A stretch of 5,411 nt of DNA from an uncultured Blautia sp. (GTDB taxonomy: Bacteria > Bacillota > Clostridia > Lachnospirales > Lachnospiraceae): the NCBI GenBank assembly GCA_900556555.1, contig USPF01000084.1, forward strand, positions 1-5,411, read 5' to 3'. Below, piece by piece: positions 1-5,411 of this stretch. Made by a program: the position numbers and the translations under genes. The notes under the pieces were generated by a model that had not been told where the DNA came from, ran no database searches, and saw only the letters and a program-made list of their open reading frames with translations. How positions within the stretch are numbered: position 1 is the first letter of the stretch; each line of letters starts with the position of its first letter.

Positions 1-2
1 AT

Positions 3-76
3 GTGCGTTTAGCTCAGCTGGATAGAGCGTTTGGCTACGGACCAAAAGGTCGGGGGTTCGAATCCTCTAACGCACG
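3..76 (+). tRNA. tRNA-Arg (anticodon ACG)
   Basis: A full cloverleaf can be folded by eye. The acceptor stem pairs 3-9 (GTGCGTT) with 69-75 (AACGCAC), seven perfect pairs. The D stem pairs 12-15 (GCTC) with 25-28 (GAGC). The anticodon stem pairs 30-34 (TTTGG) with 42-46 (CCAAA) around the loop CTACGGA, which places anticodon ACG at 37-39. The T stem pairs 52-56 with 64-68, with two G-U pairs, around the loop TTCGAAT. G76 is the discriminator base. ACG reads CGN arginine codons, and A34 is normally edited to inosine by TadA. The 3' CCA is not encoded, so it must be added after transcription. The promoter lies outside the window. A Rho-independent terminator follows at 83-116. Confidence 0.97.
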
Positions 77-82
77 TATTTG

Positions 83-116
83 AAGCGGAAATTCTTTTTG
101 GAATTTCCGCTTTTTT
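83..116 (+). terminator. Intrinsic terminator of the tRNA-Arg gene
   Basis: A perfect 12-bp stem pairs 83-94 (AAGCGGAAATTC) with 101-112 (GAATTTCCGCTT) around a 6-nt loop, and T residues run on to 116. It starts 7 nt after the tRNA, so it most simply ends the tRNA transcript. It also separates the tRNA from the ATPase gene at 163, so that gene needs read-through or its own promoter. No clear promoter is visible in the roughly 45 nt between them. Confidence 0.9.
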
Positions 117-144
117 GTTTCTGTTTAAAGATTTATCTGTGATG

Positions 145-150
145 AAAGGA
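145..150 (+). promoter_or_regulatory. Ribosome binding site that decides the ABC-class ATPase start
   Basis: AAAGGA lies 12 nt upstream of the ATG at 163. The spacing is a little long, but this is the only Shine-Dalgarno-like stretch here. The in-frame ATG at 142 has no such sequence before it. The reading frame stays open back to base 31, but that extension runs through the tRNA and its terminator and cannot be coding. Confidence 0.6.
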
Positions 151-162
151 CTTGTATATCTT

Positions 163-1854
163 ATGTCAACTTCAATCCAATTAAAACAAATGCTTGCTTC
201 CATAAATCGAAAGAGTTATCCTGCCTACAAAAGTTTAAAAGGCAGTTATGATTTTGGCACTCATGTGCTGATCATTGATCACGTACAGGGCGACCCTTTT
301 GCCTCTCCGTCTCATCTAAGCGTACGGGTAAGCGGCAGACAGGCTGGTTTTCCTGACTTCTGCTTTGCCTCCTCAGATACCAGGATTACCCTCCAGGATC
401 TGATTCTCCGTAAATTTGAGGAACAAATCCGCTCTTACAGCTTTCGTGCCAAAGGTTCCGGCAAAAGCGGTCTAATCACTTCTACTGTCTGCGGTCAGGA
501 AATCCTGGAGCGTACTGCCTGCGAAATCACAGCAAAAGAAGTCATTCTCCGATTCTGTGTCGGTTTTCCTGCAAACGGAAGAACCATTAACGCACAAGAA
601 CTGGAAAAAATCCTTTTTGATTTTCTTCCTGTCTGTGTGAAAAAGGCTCTTTATTATAAAAATTTAAACCCAAAGGAAGTAGAAGCCGCAATCTTTCTGG
701 CGGAAGACCAGGCATACATCCGCAGGGAATTAAAAAAACGCAATCTGGCAGCCTTTGTTGCTGACAACGCCATTCTTCCAAGACAGAGCGGCGTTTCCCA
801 GAAACCTATGAAAAACAGTGTCCCCTTTTCCTCTCCTGCTTCCCTGCGGGTAGAAATGCAGCTTCCCCATAAAGGTACCATAACAGGAATGGGGATTCCC
901 GTGGGCATCACCCTCATTGCCGGAGGGGGATACCATGGCAAATCCACTCTGTTAAATGCACTGGAGGCAGGCGTGTATAACCACATCCAGGGAGATGGCA
1001 GAGAGTATGTAATTACAGATGACACTGCTTTAAAGCTCCGCTCCGAAGACGGAAGATTTATCAAGGATGTAGATATTTCCATGTTCATCAATGACCTGCC
1101 GAATAAAAAAGATACCCACTGCTTCTCCACCCTGGATGCCAGCGGAAGCACCTCCCAGGCTGCCGGGATTGCAGAAGGTATAGAGGCAGGCATCCAGCTT
1201 CTTTTGCTGGATGAAGATACCTCTGCCACCAATTTTATGGTACGGGACACTTTCATGCAGCAGGTTATCAGCCGGGAAAAAGAACCCATCACTCCATTTC
1301 TGGAGCGTGCAGGAGATTTATTTAAACAGGCAGGCATTTCCACGATTCTGGTAGCCGGAAGTTCCGGGGCGTTCTTCCACATTGCAGATACCATTATCCA
1401 GATGGACAATTATCATGCTCTGGATATCACGAAAAAGGTAAAAGCTATGTGCAAAGATTTCCCTGTGACAGCATCAGATGCATCCCCCTTTCACCTGCCA
1501 CAGGCAAAGCGGATCATGACCGCCCCTCCTGTGAAACGCGATGCTTACAAAGAACTGAAGTTAAAAACTCACAGCAAAGACTCTTTTTCTATTGGAAAAG
1601 AAACCGTGGATCTGCGTTATATCGAACAGCTTGCTGACCAGGAACAGACTGCTGCTCTTGGGGAATTGCTGAAATATGCAAGAGAACATCTCATTGACAA
1701 CAAAAAGACTGTTTCACAGATTGTAGAAGCACTGGAAACAAAGCTAGAAACCCAGGGACTTGGCAGTGTATGCAGCTCCTCTTACACACCCTGCGGCCTT
1801 GCACGGCCAAGAAAACAGGAAATTTACTCCTGCTTTAACCGGTACCGCAGATAA
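163..1854 (+). CDS. Predicted ATPase of the ABC class (COG3044-type P-loop protein)
   Basis: This encodes a 563-residue soluble protein with no signal peptide or membrane segment, about the usual length for the family. The N-terminal part (about 1-240) carries the family-typical stretch HVQGDPFASPS (40-50). The ATPase core follows. Its Walker A is GGGYHGKST (254-262, K260), with a conserved-looking GDGRE at 277-281. A signature-like element DASGSTSQA lies at 325-333, and the Walker B and catalytic acid are LLLLDEDTSATNF (346-358, D350, E351). A GSSGAFFHIADT segment lies at 399-410. The C-terminal part (about 460-563) ends in GLARPRKQE, a motif I recall as conserved in this family. From memory, the trypanosomal RNA-editing protein MRB1590 belongs to the same family, so nucleic-acid binding is possible, but the bacterial role is unknown. 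There is no permease or second ABC gene nearby, so a transporter role is unlikely. The gene is transcribed alone and converges with the MoxR operon. The start at ATG 163 follows the AAAGGA at 145-150 and gives the expected N-terminus; ATG 142 is the alternative. Confidence 0.93.
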   Translation: MSTSIQLKQMLASINRKSYPAYKSLKGSYDFGTHVLIIDHVQGDPFASPSHLSVRVSGRQAGFPDFCFASSDTRITLQDLILRKFEEQIRSYSFRAKGSGKSGLITSTVCGQEILERTACEITAKEVILRFCVGFPANGRTINAQELEKILFDFLPVCVKKALYYKNLNPKEVEAAIFLAEDQAYIRRELKKRNLAAFVADNAILPRQSGVSQKPMKNSVPFSSPASLRVEMQLPHKGTITGMGIPVGITLIAGGGYHGKSTLLNALEAGVYNHIQGDGREYVITDDTALKLRSEDGRFIKDVDISMFINDLPNKKDTHCFSTLDASGSTSQAAGIAEGIEAGIQLLLLDEDTSATNFMVRDTFMQQVISREKEPITPFLERAGDLFKQAGISTILVAGSSGAFFHIADTIIQMDNYHALDITKKVKAMCKDFPVTASDASPFHLPQAKRIMTAPPVKRDAYKELKLKTHSKDSFSIGKETVDLRYIEQLADQEQTAALGELLKYAREHLIDNKKTVSQIVEALETKLETQGLGSVCSSSYTPCGLARPRKQEIYSCFNRYRR

Positions 1855-1860
1855 ATCCAC

Positions 1861-1911
1861 AAAAAGAAGCTATGAGAACCCACACATCCTGGTTCTCACA
1901 GCTTCTTTTTT
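1861..1911. terminator. Shared bidirectional intrinsic terminator between convergent units
   Basis: A long hairpin pairs 1861-1871 with 1900-1910, has one A-C mismatch (1872/1899), then pairs 1873-1880 with 1891-1898 around a 10-nt loop. It is flanked by A5 on the left and T6 on the right, so transcripts from either direction end in a U-tract. It lies 6 nt after the stop of the plus-strand ATPase gene and should also end the minus-strand operon. The TGA stop of the last operon gene (1898-1896) sits inside the stem, so its final codons are part of the terminator. Confidence 0.92.
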
Positions 1912-3143
1912 ATCTCCTTATACACTTCCCGGAATCTTTTCGCACTTTGAAAATCCGCTCTCTGACCGTACCTGGCATCCAGATAAATCTGGCGTAACTC
2001 CTGACACTGTCCGCAAATCTGAGGATTCCTCTCATGGTTTTCCTGCAAGTCCCGGCTAGTGGTACTGGCTTTAATAGAAATCCCTGTTTCCTGGCACAGT
2101 TTCATGTAATTCCGGTATTCCTTGCGAATCTGACGCACCCAGAAGGAATCTGATTTTCCTGTCTTGTGCTGCGTAGGTTTCATACCAGTCTGTTCAACAG
2201 AAAACCCCATAATTTCTCCCTGGTCTTCATTTTTGTAGCTGGCAAGCCAGCGGAAAAAGAAATAAATCCCAGCCGCCACAAATAAAACTACCACTACACG
2301 TACTATAGAAAAAATCAGGTTTCCTGCACTTTCCGGACTTTCCAATGCTGGTTTCCATAGCTCCTCTCCTGACTTTAATGCCTGTGCCAAAGGCTCTGCA
2401 ATCTGTCTGGAAATAGAAAAGAGGGACAAAAACCAAAGAATTCCCTCCAGAAGCATCCCAATCAGAAATCCCATGAGCCTTACCAGAATCAAAAGAGGCG
2501 GTAAGAGAATCTGCTGATAAAGCCATTGGCAAACAAGAGCACCTCCACGGATAACAGATGGACTGCTCAGTACAAAAAACAGAAAAAAGAACAGACCTGT
2601 TGCAATCACATTCTCAATCTGAAACTTTCTGCCAAGATACACCTCGGGCTCATGGCGGAGGGAACGAAGAAGCAGAATCAGTCCTGCGGCTGTACAGACA
2701 GCCAATGGCAAGGTAATCTGTAAAATAATTTTCCACTGTCCCAGCAGCAGAAGAAAACCTCCCAAAATCAATGCAGCTTTCCAAAATGCCTGAAACAGAT
2801 CCGCCTGCCTGCTCCAAAACAGTGGATATTCTCTTTTTATTATCATGGTAGCCACATAGGCAGCACCCGGAACCAAAACCACCAGTTCTGCCAAGCAGCC
2901 TGCCGCTCCCATAAAAGAAAGTGCAAGAAACGGCAAAAGAAAAAACCTCTTTTTCCCTTTTTCTCTGTATATAAAAGAAATGCCGTAAATCAGGCTGAGG
3001 ATTCCAAGCCCCAAGATGCTTCTTGGTAAAATTTGTGTATCCATTCCGCCTATTCTCTGCAACAAATAGGAAGCGGCTGCTCCTGCAAACATTCCAAAAA
3101 AAGACAAGTCTGCAAACATGCGAAGACTATGCATCCAGATCAT
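1896..3143 (-). CDS. Polytopic membrane protein with C-terminal DUF4129-like domain (TgpA/YebA-like without a transglutaminase core)
   Basis: This is a 415-residue inner-membrane protein. Hydrophobic segments lie near residues 11-28, 42-58, 67-83, 84-101, 118-135, 139-159, 178-194, 206-230 and 231-245, with a last helix at about 276-298. Basic loops (59-67, 102-112, 160-174) suggest a cytoplasmic C-terminus. The tail (about 335-412) resembles DUF4129: RKEYRNYMKLCQETGI, then TTSRDL, then LRQIYLDARYG. In the common moxR-DUF58-transglutaminase operon the third protein is a YebA/TgpA-type membrane transglutaminase of roughly 700 residues, with its catalytic domain outside the membrane before the last helix. 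Here that place (about 246-275) is only a short acidic linker without Cys or His, so transglutaminase activity is not expected. The frame opens at a TTG (3170), but ATG 3143 is preferred because a strong GGGGAGGTG precedes it. It overlaps the DUF58 gene by 17 bp, which suggests translational coupling. The family assignment of the tail is by pattern only. Confidence 0.82.
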   Translation of the reverse strand: MIWMHSLRMFADLSFFGMFAGAAASYLLQRIGGMDTQILPRSILGLGILSLIYGISFIYREKGKKRFFLLPFLALSFMGAAGCLAELVVLVPGAAYVATMIIKREYPLFWSRQADLFQAFWKAALILGGFLLLLGQWKIILQITLPLAVCTAAGLILLLRSLRHEPEVYLGRKFQIENVIATGLFFFLFFVLSSPSVIRGGALVCQWLYQQILLPPLLILVRLMGFLIGMLLEGILWFLSLFSISRQIAEPLAQALKSGEELWKPALESPESAGNLIFSIVRVVVVLFVAAGIYFFFRWLASYKNEDQGEIMGFSVEQTGMKPTQHKTGKSDSFWVRQIRKEYRNYMKLCQETGISIKASTTSRDLQENHERNPQICGQCQELRQIYLDARYGQRADFQSAKRFREVYKEIKKKL

Positions 3144-4218
3144 GTTCAGCACCTCCCCTTTCACATCCAAAAAGCATCAACATTCCATTCCCAAACATCT
3201 TTTCTATCTTCCGAAGTTGCCCGCATTCCCGAAAATCCTCGTGGAAAGGAGTAATAATCATCACGCCTCTCGAAATATCCTGTCCCAAAAGTTCCAGCAG
3301 ATTTTCCTTGGAAAATGCCGGATGATACAGACCACGCCCCAGACATTCCAGCACCTTTAAGAAATGCTGATGTCCAAGCCCCTCCCGTACCATATGGGAA
3401 CCGCCCACTGCACCAGCCTGGGCAGCATTAGTACAAAATACATATTTGATTCCTCTGTCTTCCAATTCCTGGCATACCGTACGTGCAAGGCTATAGCACG
3501 TTTCCAAAACTGGTTCTTTTCTCTCCTGTGCTGTTTCCACATTCAGCAAGAGTGTGAGCACCGGCTCTACTGTATGGTCATACTCCCGGACCATCAGCCC
3601 CATGCTGTGGGCACTCTGTTTCCAGGAAATCTGCTTCATAGGCTCCCGCCCAGTATATTCCCGGTATCCGGCAGTCATCACCGGGTCTTCATATAAATAC
3701 CGCTGTACCGAATAATCTCCCAGAAAACTTCCAAGCAATTCTCTGGTTTTTTCATCTGCCTGTGGTTCAGGTGCAGCAATGACTTCACGAAAAATCTTGA
3801 TTTCCTGCCTTGTCTCAGAAAGTCCAAGAAAATCCCCGCCTAGTATATTAGGATGGGAAAGCACATACCTGCCTCTCTGAGCAATGGTAACCGGAATTTC
3901 CATCTGTATCCTCTGTCCGGGCCGCATCCAGACAGAAGTTTCCACCAGGCCGCCACCTCTTCCGCTTTCTTTTGAAAAACGAAAGCTGCCACCTGTAACC
4001 TTGATATCTTTTGGAAAATACATGTTGATTTTCACATAGGGAACAGGCCATTTGCTGCGGTTTTCCACATGGATCTTGATACCAAAAGTTTCCCCGGTAT
4101 CTACGATGTTTTCTTCCGGCCCGTAGGTACTGTAAATATTGCGTAACCCATGTTTCTTCATCCACGCTTCCAGTGCAAATCCGGCAAGAACCAAAAAGAT
4201 TACAAATACGAAACTCAT
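3127..4218 (-). CDS. DUF58 family protein (von Willebrand A-like), partner of MoxR
   Basis: This is a 363-residue protein with one N-terminal hydrophobic helix (about 2-18), followed by a beta-rich region (about 40-145) of the kind that precedes DUF58. The DUF58 core begins around 180 with the hallmark pattern YREYTGREPMKQISWKQSA (185-203) and continues into a von Willebrand A-like fold up to about 350. In canonical vWA proteins the first strand ends in DxSxS, which binds a metal ion. Here the equivalent strand reads LLLNVETA (223-230), so metal binding is probably lost or altered. DUF58 proteins usually sit beside a MoxR ATPase and are thought to be its adaptor or membrane partner. Its ATG overlaps the MoxR stop codon as ATGA (4218-4215), typical of translational coupling. 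Its 3' end contains the ribosome binding site of the next gene. Many relatives have two N-terminal helices; only one is evident here. Confidence 0.92.
   Translation of the reverse strand: MSFVFVIFLVLAGFALEAWMKKHGLRNIYSTYGPEENIVDTGETFGIKIHVENRSKWPVPYVKINMYFPKDIKVTGGSFRFSKESGRGGGLVETSVWMRPGQRIQMEIPVTIAQRGRYVLSHPNILGGDFLGLSETRQEIKIFREVIAAPEPQADEKTRELLGSFLGDYSVQRYLYEDPVMTAGYREYTGREPMKQISWKQSAHSMGLMVREYDHTVEPVLTLLLNVETAQERKEPVLETCYSLARTVCQELEDRGIKYVFCTNAAQAGAVGGSHMVREGLGHQHFLKVLECLGRGLYHPAFSKENLLELLGQDISRGVMIITPFHEDFRECGQLRKIEKMFGNGMLMLFGCERGGAEHDLDA
3150..3158 (-). promoter_or_regulatory. Strong ribosome binding site inside the DUF58 gene, setting the start of the membrane-protein gene
   Basis: The minus strand reads GGGGAGGTG here. 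Its GGAGG core ends 8 nt before ATG 3143, an ideal spacing. The site lies within the last codons of the DUF58 gene. It argues against the upstream TTG at 3170, which would place this Shine-Dalgarno inside the coding region and has no comparable site of its own. Confidence 0.88.
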
Positions 4219-5162
4219 AGGCTTTCCAGAGGTACCTGCACTTGCTCCAATATGCGGTGCAGGAATTTTGCAGCAGATGCGGCACTCTGGCTGCCCTGAG
4301 AAATACGGTGGCTCAATACATGGGGTGCCATGGACTTTACATCTTCCGGAATCACATAATCCCTTCCGGCAAAAGCTGCCGTAGCCTGTGCTGCACTGTA
4401 TAGTGCCTGTGCACCTCTAGTTGATACCCCACGGACAAAATTACTCTCATTTCTGGTAGCCTCAATGATATCCATGAGATATCCAAGCACTTCCCCAGGC
4501 ACCTGTACCTCCTGGTAATGGCTCCGGACATATGCTGTTTCCTGTGCGGTAACCACCTGTTGAAGCGTATCCAGAATCGATATTGCAGATGGCCTGGCAA
4601 GCACCTGCATCTCCTGCTCTCTTGTCATATAGCCAAGAGAGAGCTGCATGAAAAACCGGTCAACCTGTGCATCCGGCAAAGGAAAGGTTCCGTAAGACTC
4701 CAGCGGATTTTCCGTAGCCATGACAAAAAAAGGCTCTTCCAGTTTCTTCGTCACCCCATCCACAGTAATCTGATGTTCTTCCATGGCTTCCAGAAGACTG
4801 GACTGAGTTCTTGGTGTAGCCCTATTAATCTCGTCTGCCAGAACCATATTCGTAAACAAAGGACCTGGGCGGAACTCGAACTCTCCCTGCTTCTGATTAT
4901 AAAAATTAATCCCTGTCAAATCAGAGGGAACCAAATCTGGTGTAAACTGAATCCTCTTAAAATCACTGCCCACAGTTCTTGCAAAAGCCCGCAGCAGCAT
5001 GGTCTTTCCTGTTCCTGGAATATCCTCCAAAAGCACATGCCCGGAACATACAAAACAGGTAAGCACAAGGGAAATCATATCCTCCTTACCCACAATAACC
5101 TTGGAACAATTGTCTATGACTTTTTTATGATAATCCTGAAAATATGAAAGATCCATTGACAT
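4215..5162 (-). CDS. MoxR-family AAA+ ATPase
   Basis: This is a 315-residue cytoplasmic ATPase of normal length for the MoxR family (AAA_3 core plus AAA lid). Walker A is LLEDIPGTGKT (44-54, K53). Walker B is VLADEINRA (107-115, D110, E111). Sensor 1 is in MATENP (148-153, N152), the arginine-finger region is DAQVDRF (164-170, R169), and the sensor 2 region is GVSTRGAQAL (245-254, R249). All catalytic positions look intact. MoxR proteins act as chaperone-like ATPases that remodel or mature partner proteins, usually through a vWA-domain protein encoded next door, here the DUF58 gene. It is the first gene of the operon, with a sigma-A promoter about 35-65 bp upstream. The start at ATG 5162 follows GAGGGAGG; a second in-frame ATG two codons later (5156) fits almost equally well. 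Confidence 0.96.
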   Translation of the reverse strand: MSMDLSYFQDYHKKVIDNCSKVIVGKEDMISLVLTCFVCSGHVLLEDIPGTGKTMLLRAFARTVGSDFKRIQFTPDLVPSDLTGINFYNQKQGEFEFRPGPLFTNMVLADEINRATPRTQSSLLEAMEEHQITVDGVTKKLEEPFFVMATENPLESYGTFPLPDAQVDRFFMQLSLGYMTREQEMQVLARPSAISILDTLQQVVTAQETAYVRSHYQEVQVPGEVLGYLMDIIEATRNESNFVRGVSTRGAQALYSAAQATAAFAGRDYVIPEDVKSMAPHVLSHRISQGSQSAASAAKFLHRILEQVQVPLESL

Positions 5163-5166
5163 ATTT

Positions 5167-5174
5167 CCTCCCTC
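5167..5174 (-). promoter_or_regulatory. Ribosome binding site of the MoxR gene
   Basis: The minus strand reads GAGGGAGG. The inner GGAGG ends 4 nt before ATG 5162 and 10 nt before ATG 5156; the outer GAGG is 8 nt before ATG 5162. The site is strong, but it does not separate these two starts, which differ by only two residues. Confidence 0.85.
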
Positions 5175-5196
5175 TTACGTTCTTTTTCATGGATAG

Positions 5197-5225
5197 ATTA
5201 TATCCTATTCTTGAAAATTCTTCAA
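5197..5225 (-). promoter_or_regulatory. Sigma-A promoter of the moxR-DUF58-DUF4129 operon
   Basis: On the minus strand the -35 box is TTGAAG (5225-5220), the spacer is exactly 17 bp, and the -10 box is a perfect TATAAT (5202-5197). The expected start point near 5190 gives a leader of about 28 nt containing the MoxR ribosome binding site. No other convincing promoter precedes the operon, so this should drive all three genes. Two short inverted repeats overlap the boxes (TTGAA/TTCAA at 5211-5225 and GGATA/TATCC at 5191-5205) and could be operator half-sites, though this is unproven. Confidence 0.88.
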
Positions 5226-5411
5226 CGATTTACCATAAAAAAGATACTTATATAGGATTCCTCTACTCTTTCCTTTTTCTTTAAATTTGATATTTGCCTG
5301 AATTGGCATGATTTTAAATCTGTTCCCGGAAGTTGCAGTCCTTACACTTCCGGGAATGTTTAGAATGATTCGTTTCGATACATGATTTGTAATTACTTTG
5401 TTGCCGATTCT
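5226..5411. other. AT-rich non-coding region upstream of the operon
   Basis: Apart from the inverted repeat at 5323-5356, this stretch shows no tRNA, known riboswitch or convincing gene. Short open frames exist (34 codons on the minus strand at 5309-5205, 25 codons on the plus strand at 5308-5385), but neither has a good ribosome binding site. The next gene probably lies beyond the window edge. Confidence 0.6.
5323..5356. repeat. 11-bp inverted repeat upstream of the operon promoter
   Basis: TTCCCGGAAGT (5323-5333) pairs perfectly with ACTTCCGGGAA (5346-5356) around a 12-nt loop. Each arm also contains a near-palindrome of the form TTCCSGGAA, with centres at 5327 and 5352, 25 bp apart. It may be a weak terminator for something beyond the window edge, or a protein-binding site. 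Neither side has a clean U-tract, so a terminator call would be weak. Confidence 0.6.

Noticed and set aside
3..76. tRNA as an integration site for a mobile element
   Set aside because: No integrase gene, no duplicate of the tRNA 3' end and no phage-like genes are visible in the window.
31..162. 44-codon upstream extension of the ATPase reading frame
   Set aside because: It passes through the tRNA-Arg gene and its terminator, and the ribosome binding site and family-typical N-terminus fit ATG 163.
654..1409. 251-codon open frame on the minus strand inside the ATPase gene
   Set aside because: It lies antisense to a clearly conserved coding gene, and its translation shows no recognisable domain; it is a shadow frame.
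3144..3170. TTG start at 3170 for the DUF4129 membrane protein
   Set aside because: A strong GGGGAGGTG lies inside that extension at ideal distance from ATG 3143, so the ATG is the better start.
4518..5147. 209-codon plus-strand open frame opposite the MoxR gene
   Set aside because: The opposite strand encodes an intact MoxR ATPase with all motifs, and this frame gives a Cys/His-rich translation without a family resemblance.
5125..5190. 21-codon minus-strand frame beginning at the predicted transcription start and overlapping the MoxR start out of frame
   Set aside because: It has no ribosome binding site, and the strong GAGGGAGG serves the MoxR ATG instead; an ATG at the start point is probably coincidence.
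5308..5385. 25-codon plus-strand frame across the inverted repeat
   Set aside because: It has no Shine-Dalgarno sequence or promoter, and the palindrome explains the sequence constraint better than coding would.

Overview
The window looks like ordinary chromosomal DNA of a Clostridia-type Firmicute, most likely a gut Lachnospiraceae. This rests on the moderate G+C content, strong GGAGG-type ribosome binding sites, a tRNA gene without an encoded CCA end, and protein families arranged as in that group. The species cannot be named from the sequence.

Layout. A complete tRNA-Arg(ACG) gene (3-76) with its own intrinsic terminator opens the window. A plus-strand gene follows (163-1854) for a 563-residue 'predicted ATPase of the ABC class', a soluble P-loop protein of unknown cellular role. 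A tightly packed three-gene operon on the minus strand runs toward it: a MoxR-family AAA+ ATPase (5162 to 4215), a DUF58 protein (4218 to 3127) and a polytopic membrane protein with a C-terminal DUF4129-like domain (3143 to 1896). The two transcription units converge on one hairpin (1861-1911) that appears to terminate both. The hairpin also contains the stop codon of the last operon gene. The operon has a near-consensus sigma-A promoter (TTGAAG, 17 bp, TATAAT) at 5197-5225. The remaining upstream DNA is AT-rich and holds an 11-bp inverted repeat but no convincing gene.

How the genes may work together. MoxR ATPases paired with DUF58 (von Willebrand A-like) proteins and a membrane transglutaminase form a widespread bacterial module, as in the Bacillus subtilis yeaC-yeaD-yebA order. 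It is thought to act as a chaperone or maturation system at the membrane. Here the third protein keeps the membrane bundle, last helix and cytoplasmic tail expected of a YebA/TgpA-like protein. A linker of about 30 residues stands where the extracellular transglutaminase core should be. The DUF58 protein also lacks a canonical DxSxS metal site. The operon therefore looks like a pared-down, possibly non-enzymatic version of the module, and this is the most interesting point in an otherwise conventional region. Nothing seen indicates a mobile element, CRISPR array, prophage or defence island.
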